This document shows, one piece after another, positions 1 to 11,413 of a DNA stretch of 64,000 nt; the stretch's first letter is position 1; each line of letters begins with the position of its first letter. This stretch comes from Sphagnum compactum. Taxonomy: Eukaryota > Bryophyta > Sphagnopsida > Sphagnales. The notes under the pieces are model-generated. The model saw only the letters and a program-made list of their open reading frames with translations, had not been told where the DNA came from and made no database searches. The stretch spans positions 10,784,271 to 10,848,270 of the forward strand of contig OZ234499.1 of assembly GCA_965153455.1 (NCBI GenBank), in the 5' to 3' direction. The position numbers were made by a program, and so were the translations under genes.

Positions 1-2845
1 GTACTATTGACATTATTGATGAATCGATTGTGAACACCTTTGATTAGACGTCAACATCGATGGACATCATGTTATCACCACCTTATCGGCGTCTTTTGAG
101 AAATTTGAGCTTGAAGGCAACTTGGTTTGTTCTTTTAGAGGCTACCTTAATGAACACAATGCAAAAGGATTGTTCAAATGTGTAAGATGTGTAGAAGCGA
201 GCTTTAAAAATTTGCATTTGTGGTTGGAGGTCTACATTTCACTTGCACTAAAATTGTAAGATAAGTGCTAATTTTCATGGCATTTGTTCCATTTCAAGTT
301 TTGCAGTTTCCGTTTTTGCACTCTCTTTGTATTGATCTTTTTGCAAGTTTCTTCATGAACTATTTGAAAGGTTGACGCATTAACATTGTGCGAAACTTGT
401 TTTTGGATGTTATTTAATGGAAGGAGCAAAACACAATATGGGCGCACAAGGAGTTCTTATGCTCAAAAAGCTAGGTTTAGTTGTATTTATGCATCAACAG
501 ATATATTTCTTGCCTACACCTACTACATGTAAGTTCCAACTTTCACTTCGACCTTGTTATTTTTTTAGGTTGTCTCCCCAAACAATTCTTTCCTTTGTAG
601 TTCACTAAAAAGGTCACAACTTTCTCAATGGAGCTCGGGTGGAAATGAACTACCCATGGACACAATTCTCTCTTGAATACTGCTTATGCTTAATGAAACA
701 TTGGTTGTGCCTAAGGAAACATTAGTCAAGTTCTTGAACTAAGTAAAGGCAACTACACTAATTGTCACTTTTGAAATGTATGTTGAAACTTGTGTCTTGA
801 ATTTTTAACATAAACTAAGTTTGTGCAAATATGTTTCAATGGGAATGGAACACAAGTTGAATGTGTTCAAGTTCGTTTACATACTTCCATAAATTTTTTA
901 AAATATGCATACAAGAAATGTGGTTAATTAGCTTTACTAAGGGAAAAAGGGGTTAAGATAAGTTTCATGCAATGGTATGGATTTTTCTGTTGGAGCATGC
1001 AGAAAAAATTTCAATTTTTTTCTTAGTAGTAGTGGCAGATATTAGTTTTTTTTATGACCATATGTTTATAACTTGTGGGTTTTTGTTGCAGCACATAAAA
1101 AGATCAAGCTTGGTGGTCATTTTTGTTGATGGAATTTATTTGTTGTAGTGGCTCCATTGCCCACATCTATTATTGGTTGATGGTATGTGGTAATAAACTA
1201 AATTTTATATGCAAATATGGTTTGATGACAATCTATGGTTTTTTTTCATTTTTGTGATGTTGCGTGGTTTTAAATCATATACCATGAGAGATATAACATG
1301 AAACTCCCACACAAGATTTTTGTTTTAATGGCAACTAATTTTAAGATACTATCAAAACAGTAGAAAAGTAGTAGTTCAATATTACCCTAAACATTAAAAT
1401 TATGATGAAAAGACCTTCGTGACTGGATGCAAATTGGCACCCCAAACTTCATCTAAGAGTAATGTGTGGTTAATTAAAAGTAAAAATTCATTTAATGGTG
1501 GTTGCACCTCCCCAACAAACGGGAAAAAATTGCACCAGATTGCTTTAAAAAAAAGGCCCATGATGTCTAGAATTTAATTAGCTAACATGTTCATATTTAT
1601 TTTGATCCTCTATCATTAAAATGTGAAAATTCAATGTTTTGAGGTTTGCTAATTAGAAAGGGGTTCAAGATAAGTTTCATGAAAGAAATTCAATGAAATG
1701 TTGTTGTTTTTATGTATGATGGCAGGACCACAAGGCATTTGAAAAGACTTGATGTGGAACTAGTTACAAACACAAGTTGGAAAAAGGCAGGTTTGTACAT
1801 ACTGGAAATGTGGGAACATATTATATGTTACCTAATTGTCAATTTTATTTGGCCTATGGGAGTGATATTGAGGTTTCCTGGCCTTGCATCTTTCTAATGT
1901 TCAAGTTTTAGAAGCATGTGGTAGACAGTAATGAGGATTAAGGCTTCTCTAAGATGACCATTTCTTTACATGAATGTGAATGATCAAAAAAGTTTGAATG
2001 TAAATAGATATCAACATGGTCCCTGATTTCAACAAAAAAAACATTAAGAAGTTCTTGCAGATCATTTTAAAAAGTCTTTTTATGATCTAGACATAAAACA
2101 AGCTTGCAATAGATCAAATCAACACGCTTTATATCTAGATCTAGAGCTTGGCATTACATGTGGTTATGTTGATCTGCATTCTAAAGTAAAAAATTTATGA
2201 CTCTAATATGCAACCCAAGGATTGGTGGCAATTGACACTGAACTACTGAAGGGAGAGGTTGTAAGTTGAGAAATCTTAACAATTCTAACCACAAAAGACA
2301 AACTTTGGAACCCAATCTGGTAAGAATATCTACCTCAAGTTAACAATAATTTAGTTAAAGAGTTATCATTATCTTGTTTCGAATGCATATTAGTTGCATG
2401 TTTGGCTGGTCCATGAACCCACATTATACATATTGAATATATTATGTCAATACAATGTTGTTTATGATGAAGAAAAGTTTGAAACCAAGAATAATGTCTA
2501 AAATTTGTGTTTTTTCTCAATGAATCATCAAAATTAATCTATGGTCAATTATAATTTTGATTATTTAAAGCTGAAAATATAGATGAACAAAATTACTATT
2601 AAGAGATCAAATTAGGAAAAGATGTGTCTTGGACAGAAAAGTCTTTTGACTTTGCAATATTAAAAATCCATAAATGAGAAAATTGCATAGGGAATTTCTC
2701 TTTTTTGAACTTGGAAACTAGGGGCTTGTCATATGTTGTACATGGTTCCATAACTACAAAGGATAAGGACATGTATTACAAAAAAGATGGAGCAAGTCAA
2801 GTTTTAATTAGTGTATTATGTGGGGCCTTGTGTCCAGTATGTCCA
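1..2845. other. Intergenic, no gene recognised
   Basis: AT-rich sequence with only short chance reading frames. A short block containing AAGATAAGTTTCATG, preceded by GGGGTT, occurs twice, near 948-970 and 1660-1681, which hints at an old internal duplication or a repeat fragment. No conserved protein, tRNA or transposon terminus was recognised. Confidence 0.5.
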
Positions 2846-4281
2846 TCATGAGGAGCAAACCAAGTAAAGATCAACTAGCTACTAATGAAGACGATACAGA
2901 TGTTACTTAGAGTGTGGCTAAAGAAGAGACTCTAGAAGATTTGAACATCAAAATCAGAAAGTTTATGAGGAACCAACCCGCTATTGCCATTGATTTCCAT
3001 GTTTTCAAGGATGAGTATGGATTGTCGAATGAAGGAATCAACCCCCATAGGATAAAAAACAAAGATGTCCAAGAGGTTGAGTTCAAAGAAGTGTTTGAAG
3101 CAACTTGAAGAAGGAGTGGTTACTCTTTTGCTAATTGTCATAATGTTCCAGTGGTGGATAGAATCAAAGAGATCTATCCAATTGTCTATCGTAAGACAAA
3201 TCTGCCCAAAAGCAAACTAATTGGGAAGGAGTTTGCTAAAGGGAATGTTGTAGAGATGGTGAAAGGGAAGAAAGTTAGTTGGGCAAGATTTGGTCATGAG
3301 ACCAGCACTAACCATAGGCCCAAATGGCTTTCTTGGATGGAGAAATGCATTGAGAATAAAGTAGTTTTGTTGGGCAAAATTGTTTGGCTGAAATGAAAAT
3401 TGAAGAAGGTGTAAAGCATTTGATGAAGGGAAAGAGGAAGGTGAAACGAAAGTTTGAGTATGGTGTGAGTGTTGGGAAGGTTGGTGAAATGCCCTTTTCA
3501 TGAAAAGAACAAATTGGAAGTGGCAGAATTGATGAACATTGTTGGGTTGGAGCTAGAGTCCTCCAAAGTTGAGATGGTGAAGTTGAAAAAAAAAAAGGAG
3601 GAGTTGACATCCGAGATTGGCCAAGGGAAAGTTTTTTTAGATTCCATGCAAGCTATTGTTTTAAAAGCTAAAAATAAGCCAAAGGAGTTACTTGCAACTG
3701 AATCAACTACTAATCATGATGACCTTCATAAACAAAAGATGACTTGTGAATTTTACAAGTCCACAATGGAGAAGACACAAGCTACCATGAGGTGCTCATA
3801 TTGAAAGCAAATAACCTTCAAGATAGAATAACTATGGAGTCAAGAAACGAGAATATTTTGAGTTTCAATTTGATGCTTTGAATGCCCATTGGTTGCAATT
3901 GAAGAAAGGGCAAATTGCAGCTACTTTATTTAGCCCTCATCCTATGTGCTATGTAGATGATGTATCTGATAAGGTACCTAATTTTATAACTGAGAATTGT
4001 TCACTTTGTGGTTTCAATTTTCCTTTCAAAGACATCATTGTCTATAGTTGTGGCCAATTCTAGCATGCATGGTGTGCTACTGTATCATTCAAAAAGAACA
4101 CACAATACAATTTATGTGGAGGTCTTGTACACCCTAATTGGTACAAAAGCTTTGGATCTGCAGAGTTCAACAACCAGTTGGAAAACAAGTATGTGGATTT
4201 GGAATGTGAGCTTATGCGGTGTATGACAGTACAACAAAGGAAAGCTATTGCTTCAAATCATCTCCCAACTATAAGTTAATC
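2846..4281 (+). pseudogene. Decayed gene: coiled-coil protein with RING/PHD-like zinc motif
   Basis: A nearly continuous coding signal about 1.4 kb long, broken by several in-frame stops (for example TAG near 2908, TGA near 3106, TAG near 4061) and by at least two frame changes near 3380 and 3500. The middle part (3469-3804) is rich in Lys, Glu and Leu and looks like a coiled coil. The 3' part (about 3990-4280) carries a zinc-ligand pattern: CSLCGF, then YSCG, a His, WC, and LCGG followed by HPNW. That order resembles a RING or PHD-type finger, with one stop inside the Cys-His spacing. The frame then runs to TAA at 4279-4281. The parent family was not recognised. It could be a host gene relic or cargo of a transposon. 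The decay is plain; the function is inferred only from the Cys/His pattern. Confidence 0.55.
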
Positions 4282-5351
4282 ATATTTCCATCCCATATTT
4301 GTAATTGTTGATTAACTTCATTGCATTGACTTGTCTATTGAGTTATAGCAATGAAACTCTCCAAGTATTGTATTTTTTTTATACTAATCATACCTATGTG
4401 CAGGTGTATTGTAGTAGTTGTTTTAGTGATCTGATGTTGTAGTGTTACTTGACTTGTATTGATTATAATCAGTTTCAAGTGTAGTAGAATATTTAGTGTA
4501 CATTTGAACTTTAGTATAGACTTTGAAGACCCATTTTGCATACTTGTGTATGTATCAAGTGGGTATGATGGATGCAAATGGAGTTAAAAGTGCAAGTTTG
4601 GACTCCAATAATACAATAGGTGCAACCCATTACATTCAATATAGTCCATTGTATGTGCTTTACTGTAATGTATGTATTGTAATTAACTACACATTATATG
4701 TCTTGTACTTATTGATGTGTATGGTAAGTACTATTTGATTTGTTTGTGTGGTGTGTAATATTTTATGTACACAAGTGAATACTTTCTGTTACATTTGTGT
4801 AGCCTTTAAACTCGAATATGTAATTGTAAGATGTTAATCATAATTGCTTGACTAGAATGTACTATGTATGTTTTCTTGTTATATGCAATGTTGTAACCTA
4901 TGGACTTCGATATGTAGTTCTAGGATATTAATCATACTTGTAGCATTATCAAGTGTAGATTGTGCTACCTAAATGGATGGTGTGTAGTGTGGCAATTTAT
5001 AATTTGGGGTTTTCCATATCTCTTTTAGTTAGTGAGTTGATGAACAATCTTGTTACAACTCACGGACATGTTATTTTGTGTGCATGCATGATCTTCATTC
5101 AAGGTCTTTTGTGAACCATTTGGTGCAAACATTATGAATGGTAGTTGTGGTCAAACCAACCAAGTAGTAGGGCCACGAAATTCCCAATACCTTCTCTTCA
5201 AGCTGTTAGTTTTCCTAGCCTTAAATGTGTGCTGATAACTCCTAGATTACCTATCAAAAATTCTCCTAGACATCAATCCATGGAATTATAAAAACAACAT
5301 GTAGCACCAATACCAAATTTTCCAAAAAACTTGTTGCCAGTTCTAGACCTT
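4282..5351. other. Intergenic, no gene recognised
   Basis: AT-rich, with many TGTA/TGTAAT-like words between 4430 and 4900. The sequence separates two decayed coding segments on the same strand. It may be the 3' untranslated or intronic part of the same ancestral unit, but nothing here proves that. Confidence 0.4.
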
Positions 5352-6063
5352 AATGAAAAAGTTGGCCACTCCACCACATTCACTTCCTGCTAGGGCATGC
5401 AAATCAAAGGTGTCAGAAATTAATGATGTTTCTTCAGGCGACAGCAGTGAAAGCTCTAAAAGTGAGGATGAGGAAGAAAAGACAACAAGCTCCCCCTAAG
5501 AAGCTGATGTCCACACAATTGTGCAAGATGGTGTAGCGGTAGGAATTAGTGGGCATGACATTATGCCACCTCCTCTTCTCACCAAAATCATTGATCCTTT
5601 TCAGAAAGGGAGCGGGAAGGGTGAGGTTAGTGCATAGGTCCCAACAAAGATTGACCTTCTTGAATTAACTAGTACACAATAGAAGAATACTTCAATTCCT
5701 ATGAATAGTCATATGACTACCACATATGGCAAGAAACATTCTCTCCATAAGGGGGTGTCAAGTGTAGCTAATCAAATTGTTATAGAACAGATGCATACAA
5801 CAGCCGTTGTTTTGGAAACCTAAGAGAATGTATGTGTTGTTGAGACCCAAGAGGTCACCGTTGAGATGCATGATGTAGGGAAAGGAAATCGCATACAGAA
5901 GCATGGTGGGAAATCAAATGGGAAGGGTGTTGTAGATGTTGTGGTGACTGGAAAGGTGAAGACACGTGCTCGAGGTCCAGTAGATGATTATGAATTGACA
6001 TCTATACCAAACAAGGGGAAAATGAGGGCCAAAGTGGAGCCCAAACATTGCAAAAGGATTTAA
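5352..6063 (+). pseudogene. Decayed reading frame of unknown family
   Basis: A single reading frame starting at an ATG near 5352 stays in register for about 710 bp to TAA at 6061-6063. It is interrupted only by four stops: TAA near 5500, TAG near 5635, TAG near 5680 and TAA near 5820. No frameshift is needed. The encoded sequence is polar and low in complexity, with an acidic Ser/Asp/Glu run (SSGDSSESSKSEDEEE) and a basic Gly/Lys tail. Every stop is one C-to-T change from a Gln codon (CAA or CAG), the pattern expected of cytosine-methylation decay. No family was recognised. The segment may belong to the same ancestral unit as the relic at 2846-4281. Confidence 0.5.
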
Positions 6064-6716
6064 AGGTGAAGGATATTGCAATATTACATGGTTCATTAGG
6101 GCCCATATTGATAATGGTCCTTGATACAATAGCTATCAAATGTCTTAATTGTACCATGTAGTGTGGCAATTTTTTACTATTCTCTTGCCACAAGTTTTTT
6201 GTCCTAGTTGCTACAATTGTTTGTACACATAATTCTATAGCATATAACCTAACGTATGTAGTTGGATATACTTTAAGTATTATGTAGTACCTCTATTGTA
6301 GTACTAAAATATTGTAATGTGCTACAATCTTCTTACAAATTGCACATATAATAGTTTTGCTCAATTATAGTCACTAGAAAATAGAAGTTTTTCAACAAAT
6401 TACCACTAAGCTAGATGTTTAGATGGTATAACATGGGAGTGTTTTTTGTTGCCAAAATTATGATATCTAAAATTTTGGCATTTTTAATGTGGTTCTTGTG
6501 AGAGCTGGGACTAGATGTGTGCAGATGGATTTAATTAGACATTGCAATTATAATTTGCATATTCTACATTGTGTTACATTGTGGGTTCTAGATCGAAGTA
6601 TTTGATGATTATTATAGAGGTTTGAGTAATTGCACCTAGTCTGATCCTATGAATGGATGTGGTTACAGAGTTTAAACTAAGAGAGCCAAGGGTTTTGGCA
6701 AGATCACCTTTGGGAT

Positions 6717-6960
6717 TTGAATGGGCGATTCAAATGTATTCCTATTCCTATTTCACCCAATCCAAGAAACATGGCTCTACCCTCTCCTTTCACTTATATA
6801 AAAAAGAATGTTGTCAATCATAATATGGGGAATGGGTGTGACATTTCACAATTTTTTGTAGAAGATTCATGTTTTGACTGTCATTCCAATTGTGTCACAA
6901 TGCTTGCCCATTGTAATTGTGCTCAATATGGTGGTGGGGAGAGTGTGTACACTCTATGGT
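6717..6960 (+). pseudogene. Pre-SET domain relic of a SUVR-type histone methyltransferase
   Basis: The frame from 6717 reads a piece that resembles the pre-SET region of plant SUVR1/2/4-type histone-lysine methyltransferases. It contains FTYIKKNVVNHN, then a cysteine-spaced stretch (CDISQFFVEDSCFDCHSNC, followed by HCNCA) and GGGESVYT, matching the order of the Cys-rich zinc cluster and the GGEFAYT-like end of that domain. In the family this cluster binds structural zinc and precedes the catalytic SET domain. No SET domain was found downstream, no convincing splice donor follows the domain, and the frame runs into a stop at about 6978. This looks like one stranded exon, a retro-copy or a captured gene fragment. 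The identification rests on remembered family patterns, not a search. Confidence 0.55.
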
Positions 6961-6977
6961 TTTATATTTTTACTTCA

Positions 6978-9240
6978 TAATATTTTGAATCTACTTTTTT
7001 ATCTCCATATCAAAAATTGTTCCATTTCTTAATTGAATTTTGGGCAAACTACTTTTTTTGTCTACTTTACCTTGCCAATCTTTATTCTTGTTGTAGTGCG
7101 ACACCCTAATGATGAAGATGATAGTGGCAAATTTGAATTTGGCAAAAAATACATGACAATAATGCAAATGTGGGAAAAGGTGTAAAGAAGGATGGATGGG
7201 GTTATAAGTTGGTTTGGGCACATGGAGGCATGGGTCCAAAACATAGCCCCTAAAACTTGCCATATTTCAATGGGCGTTCTGTTTCGAGGCTCATGTTACT
7301 TGTGCATTGAAACCTGCACTATTTCACCTCAAAATGAATGATGCATTTATAACATGTCATTGAAAGGACATCAAGGGTGGGGGGAGTATTTCAATTTTGT
7401 TGGACCATGCCATAAATTGGGTAATAAATTTCTCTTGATCAAATTCCCTTGCCTTACCCTTGGTCACAAACCAAAAGCTAAGGTTGCAACATTGGTAGAC
7501 ATTTTCAATTTTCACTATCAATTTTTTTTGGGGGTATGGCAAGCTTGATAAAGATTTGAATGCACATATGCATTTTAAATTTAATTTCCATACATGGTGG
7601 GGTTCCATGTTTCCAATAATTTACATATTTCCCATCAATAATGAAACGTTTGACATGTTCCATAATTGTTGAATATATGTGAACATTTTCAATTATAACA
7701 TTATGTTTAAAGCCTCTCAACATTAAATAAAGTATTATATATATATATATATATAACTTTTATATTAAAACTATCTATTTGGTTTTACATTATGAATATT
7801 TTTTTTTCATCTTGTTTATTTTTTTACTGTTTTAGCATTTTATCAAGTGAACCCAAAATAAATTAATAATATTTTCCATATTCTTTGTTAAAAAATCTTA
7901 TCTAATTAAATTGAGTTTGTTTAAACAATCATGTAATATGTCATATTGTAACTACAGTAAAAGGTTATAATAAGTCGTAAAATATTTTATACATTAAACT
8001 AAAATCTATTAATTAATGAATAATTATTAATTATTAATTATTATTATTATCCAAGGTGGAACATGATGATTATATAATGATTCAAGTATCATTCAAAGTG
8101 AATGAAACAAGGGTATGGTGTATGGTGATCTAATTCACTTTTAAAATCCCAAAATAGTTGCAAACAACATTTTTAATCACTTAAAACAAGTCATAAAATG
8201 GGGTTTCTCTACTAATGATTGAAGGAGTAACATCCCTAACCCAAAGGTGAAAAGATAATATCGAATTCAAATCAAGGTGCAACAAGTGGTAGAAACCTAG
8301 GAAGGTTATTTTTACCCCCTCTAAGATTATTATGACTTAATTATGTTAAAACAAAACAAAACATTATTAAAAAAAAATCTTGTTGTTGTGTGATCACTAT
8401 ATTTTGCAACTACATGCAACTATCAATGGTCATATTTGTAACTATGTTTGAACTGTCAAGTGAAAGCACATTAAGGTGGAAAGGAAACAATGGTTGGAAA
8501 CTTCATATTATAGACTTTTCATGGTATAAGACAAACAATCATTATTTCAAATTGCAATCATTCACTTAAAAACTAACAATTTGCAAATTCAGAAAAGCTT
8601 TCATTAGAAATCATATGTATTATCAATGTTTATAAAAAATTAATTCAAATGTAGCAATGTATGTTTTCTAAAGACTTTTTCAACAATTTAGGTCATGCAT
8701 GTCTAAAATTGCTTAGAAGAATTATCTCCCATTGAATTATACCATTCTACCCAAAAACAATTGCACCCATTGGTATAAGTCATCATGGACTTATACAAAT
8801 CCATATCACAAATTGTGAACTATAATAATCCATTTTCATTAACTTAAAAAGTTCATTTTAAATTCATGATATTAAAAAGTCTTCTTCTTTTTTACAATGT
8901 TAAGTACTCGTTTCATACTATTAAAATATGAGTCATTTCCACCATTTGATCAATAAATTAAAATTATATAGATGTAAATCTTAATATACCACTTGTGAAA
9001 ATTACAATGTGACACCTGAAATTGGACACTTTCACCCCTTGATGATTTTTGGTCATCTTTGTAACTAGGTTGCAACTAATGGCTTTTTCATTCATACAAT
9101 GGGACGATTTTAAAAGTTATTTTCATCCAAGTTTTTAAAAATTTACATCTCATTGCTCTTAATAATAACCAATTAAATTAGTAATAACTATGACATAGAC
9201 CTAAAACACCTAAAAATATATTGTGTAAAAGTATTCTCTA
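6978..9240. other. AT-rich intergenic sequence
   Basis: No gene recognised. It contains a TA dinucleotide run at about 7735-7756 and an AAT/ATT-rich run at about 8010-8050. Short reading frames at 7357-7608 and 7505-7723 show no family resemblance and look like chance frames. Confidence 0.5.
7735..7756. repeat. (TA)n microsatellite
   Basis: About eleven TA units in a row. Similar TA runs occur near 20605-20623 and 41058-41076. Confidence 0.9.
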
Positions 9241-9800
9241 GTCGTATAGGGTTAAATTGAGGATTGGTAATACCTAAATAAGTAGGTTATGAATAAGTAA
9301 AAGATAAAAAGGTTGGGGTTGGTAATAGGTAAATAGATTGGTGATAGATATATTCAAAGTTGGTGGTAGGTATGTTATTAGGTGTGTTATGTTAACTATC
9401 TAATTAAGTCATAATTAAATTAGTTTCAATTTGGGTTAATATAACTAAGTGTGTGAACAAGGTTTGAGTTATTTTGTGTTTGAAAATATAATCCCTTTGT
9501 GTGTGTTTGGATGTGATACGACATTCAAAATGGTTGTATGTCATCTAGTTGATGTGTGTGAACAATGATAGTTGTACTAGGCATTGACATGGTAACGCGT
9601 GACAATGTAAGTAGGTAATTAGCTAATGTGTAAGTATAGGTATGTAGGTTGGGGGATAATAATAGACAAGTAAGTAGGTAATTACTAGATTGGTGTTTAT
9701 AATATGTAGGTTAGGGGTTGATAATAAAAAAATAGGTAGGTAAATAGGTTGTAAATAAATAAATTTAGCCAATAAACCTACTTACTTACAACAAACATGC
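9240..9800 (+). repeat. Degenerate TAGG/GTAGGT-rich tract
   Basis: About 550 bp dominated by variants of AAGTAGGTTA, AATAGGTAAATAG and GTAGGTTGGGG without a clean period. It is the reverse-complement counterpart in composition of the CCTA/CTAC-rich tract at 28851-29465 and resembles a heavily mutated simple satellite. No coding signal. Confidence 0.6.
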
Positions 9801-9878
9801 AAATATTATTTATTCCCTTTACCTTCCTATCTCCTTGAGACATAATACAACAAGATGTAAAATTTATTATTTTATGAA

Positions 9879-9940
9879 GGTTTGGTGCACTGATTAAGGA
9901 CTTGGTGTCTCCTCGTGAAGTTGAAAGGTTCAACTCCAAA
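9879..9940 (+). repeat. Candidate tRNA-derived SINE head
   Basis: An A-box-like stretch (TGGTGCACTGATTAAGG) is followed about 40 bp later by a B-box-like GGTTCAACTCC. The spacing fits an internal RNA polymerase III promoter of a tRNA-derived SINE. No cloverleaf is intact and no target duplication was identified, so this is a candidate only. Confidence 0.35.
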
Positions 9941-10716
9941 TATACTTGAATTTATTTACATGTTTAAGTAACCTTAGCCTAGGTTAGCTTTTTTAATTTT
10001 GATGTTATTTGATTAAAATTCAAAGTTGTGAATGATACCTATATATTAAAATACTTGTGTATTTGTTTTGTTTGTTTGGATGACCATGCCATAATCTTCT
10101 CAAAGCATGGGGCTTCATTATGTAGGTGCCATTAAAAACCCTCAATGAGACAATGCGCACATCTGTCATCTCACAATTTTTGGAGAAATGGAACAAAAGT
10201 TATTGAATTTGAATCCTGAGACAAATTATACAACAATGACAATATAAAATGAAATATGCAATTTAAAAAAAAATGTACCTCTCGAAGAGACATTATTATC
10301 AGATATTATAGAGCTAAAAAAGTTTCAGGAAATTGGAACCTCTAACGTTTTAGATCCCTATCCTAAATTGAGTAAAGCTCTTAAATGGTCGTCAAATTTA
10401 GATAATGAAAGTGCTAGGTGATCTGGCCAACCATGTCATCAACCTCCAAATTTTTTAAATCTTTCAATGCAGGAGTGAAGACCTTTCTTCTTGCAAATTT
10501 GTAAACAACTGAAAACCTCAAAATGGCCTTATTCTAACAGAAATTGAGGATGTCAGAAACACGCTACAAGTTACCTTGCAACAAAGTTATTCCAACAACT
10601 TCCTACCCAATTAGTCATTCTAAACTTGTGCTCCACACTATTGCGCAGCACCAGAGACGATCAATTGATTAAAAACACTGTGAATGCACATTTAAGAAAC
10701 ACTGATCAATTGATAA

Positions 10717-10861
10717 ATTATTACAACAATGACAATATACAAATACGTTATACGACGATGACAATATGCACATACATTATACAACAATGACCATATGCAC
10801 ATATATTATACAACAATGACACTATATACATACATTATACAACAATGACAATATTATACAT
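10717..10861 (+). repeat. 29-bp minisatellite
   Basis: About five tandem copies of a unit close to TATACAACAATGACAATATG followed by CACATACAT, with scattered substitutions. A lone related copy (ATACAACAATGACAATAT) lies near 10225. The array ends about 550 bp upstream of the ATG of the gene at 11414. Confidence 0.85.
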
Positions 10862-11413
10862 TTTTGAAAAGGGAGTTTCTAGTTTACTAAATGGCCTAAA
10901 ATTTCTGGGAATTGAAAGGTAAGCACCCTTGGTATTATGATGAGTTTGCCAGTTTTTGGTTGAAGAGTCAGGAGTTGCAGTTTTGAGCAGTTTTCCCACT
11001 CACGGAGTTTTCTTTCCCTTTGAAATCCATGAGTAGATAGGCTAGTACCTATGTTCTCTCTCTTTTTGTCTTTTTTTTCTTTGTTTTTGGCACCATCTTT
11101 TTTTGTTGGGGTGTTTTTCGGCGCTTGTCGTCGTTTTGTGTTTTGTGGTTTTGTTCGCAGAAGACGACGAGAAGAGAGTCGGTTGAGGCAAACTACGAAT
11201 TGTGTGTTTGGTGAGGAGAATTTTGTTTGCTGCCATCGAGCGGAGAAAGAGAGGACCTGCAGCAGAAGAGAGGAATTGATCATATTGTCTCGTCTTTGTG
11301 TTGCGGTTTTGGAGGAGGATCATCGAGCTTCTTCTTTTGCGCTTCAGCATGCTCCTGTAGCACCACCACCTGCAGGTGCTCTCGGTAGGGGAAGTTTTGG
11401 AAAACCCTAAAAA
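10862..11413 (+). other. 5' flank of the 11414 gene
   Basis: A less AT-rich interval that probably contains the promoter and 5' leader of the gene starting at 11414. It holds a pyrimidine-rich stretch (11050-11110) and GA-rich words (11160-11270). Overlapping short frames on both strands look like composition effects. No TATA box could be assigned with confidence. Confidence 0.4.
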
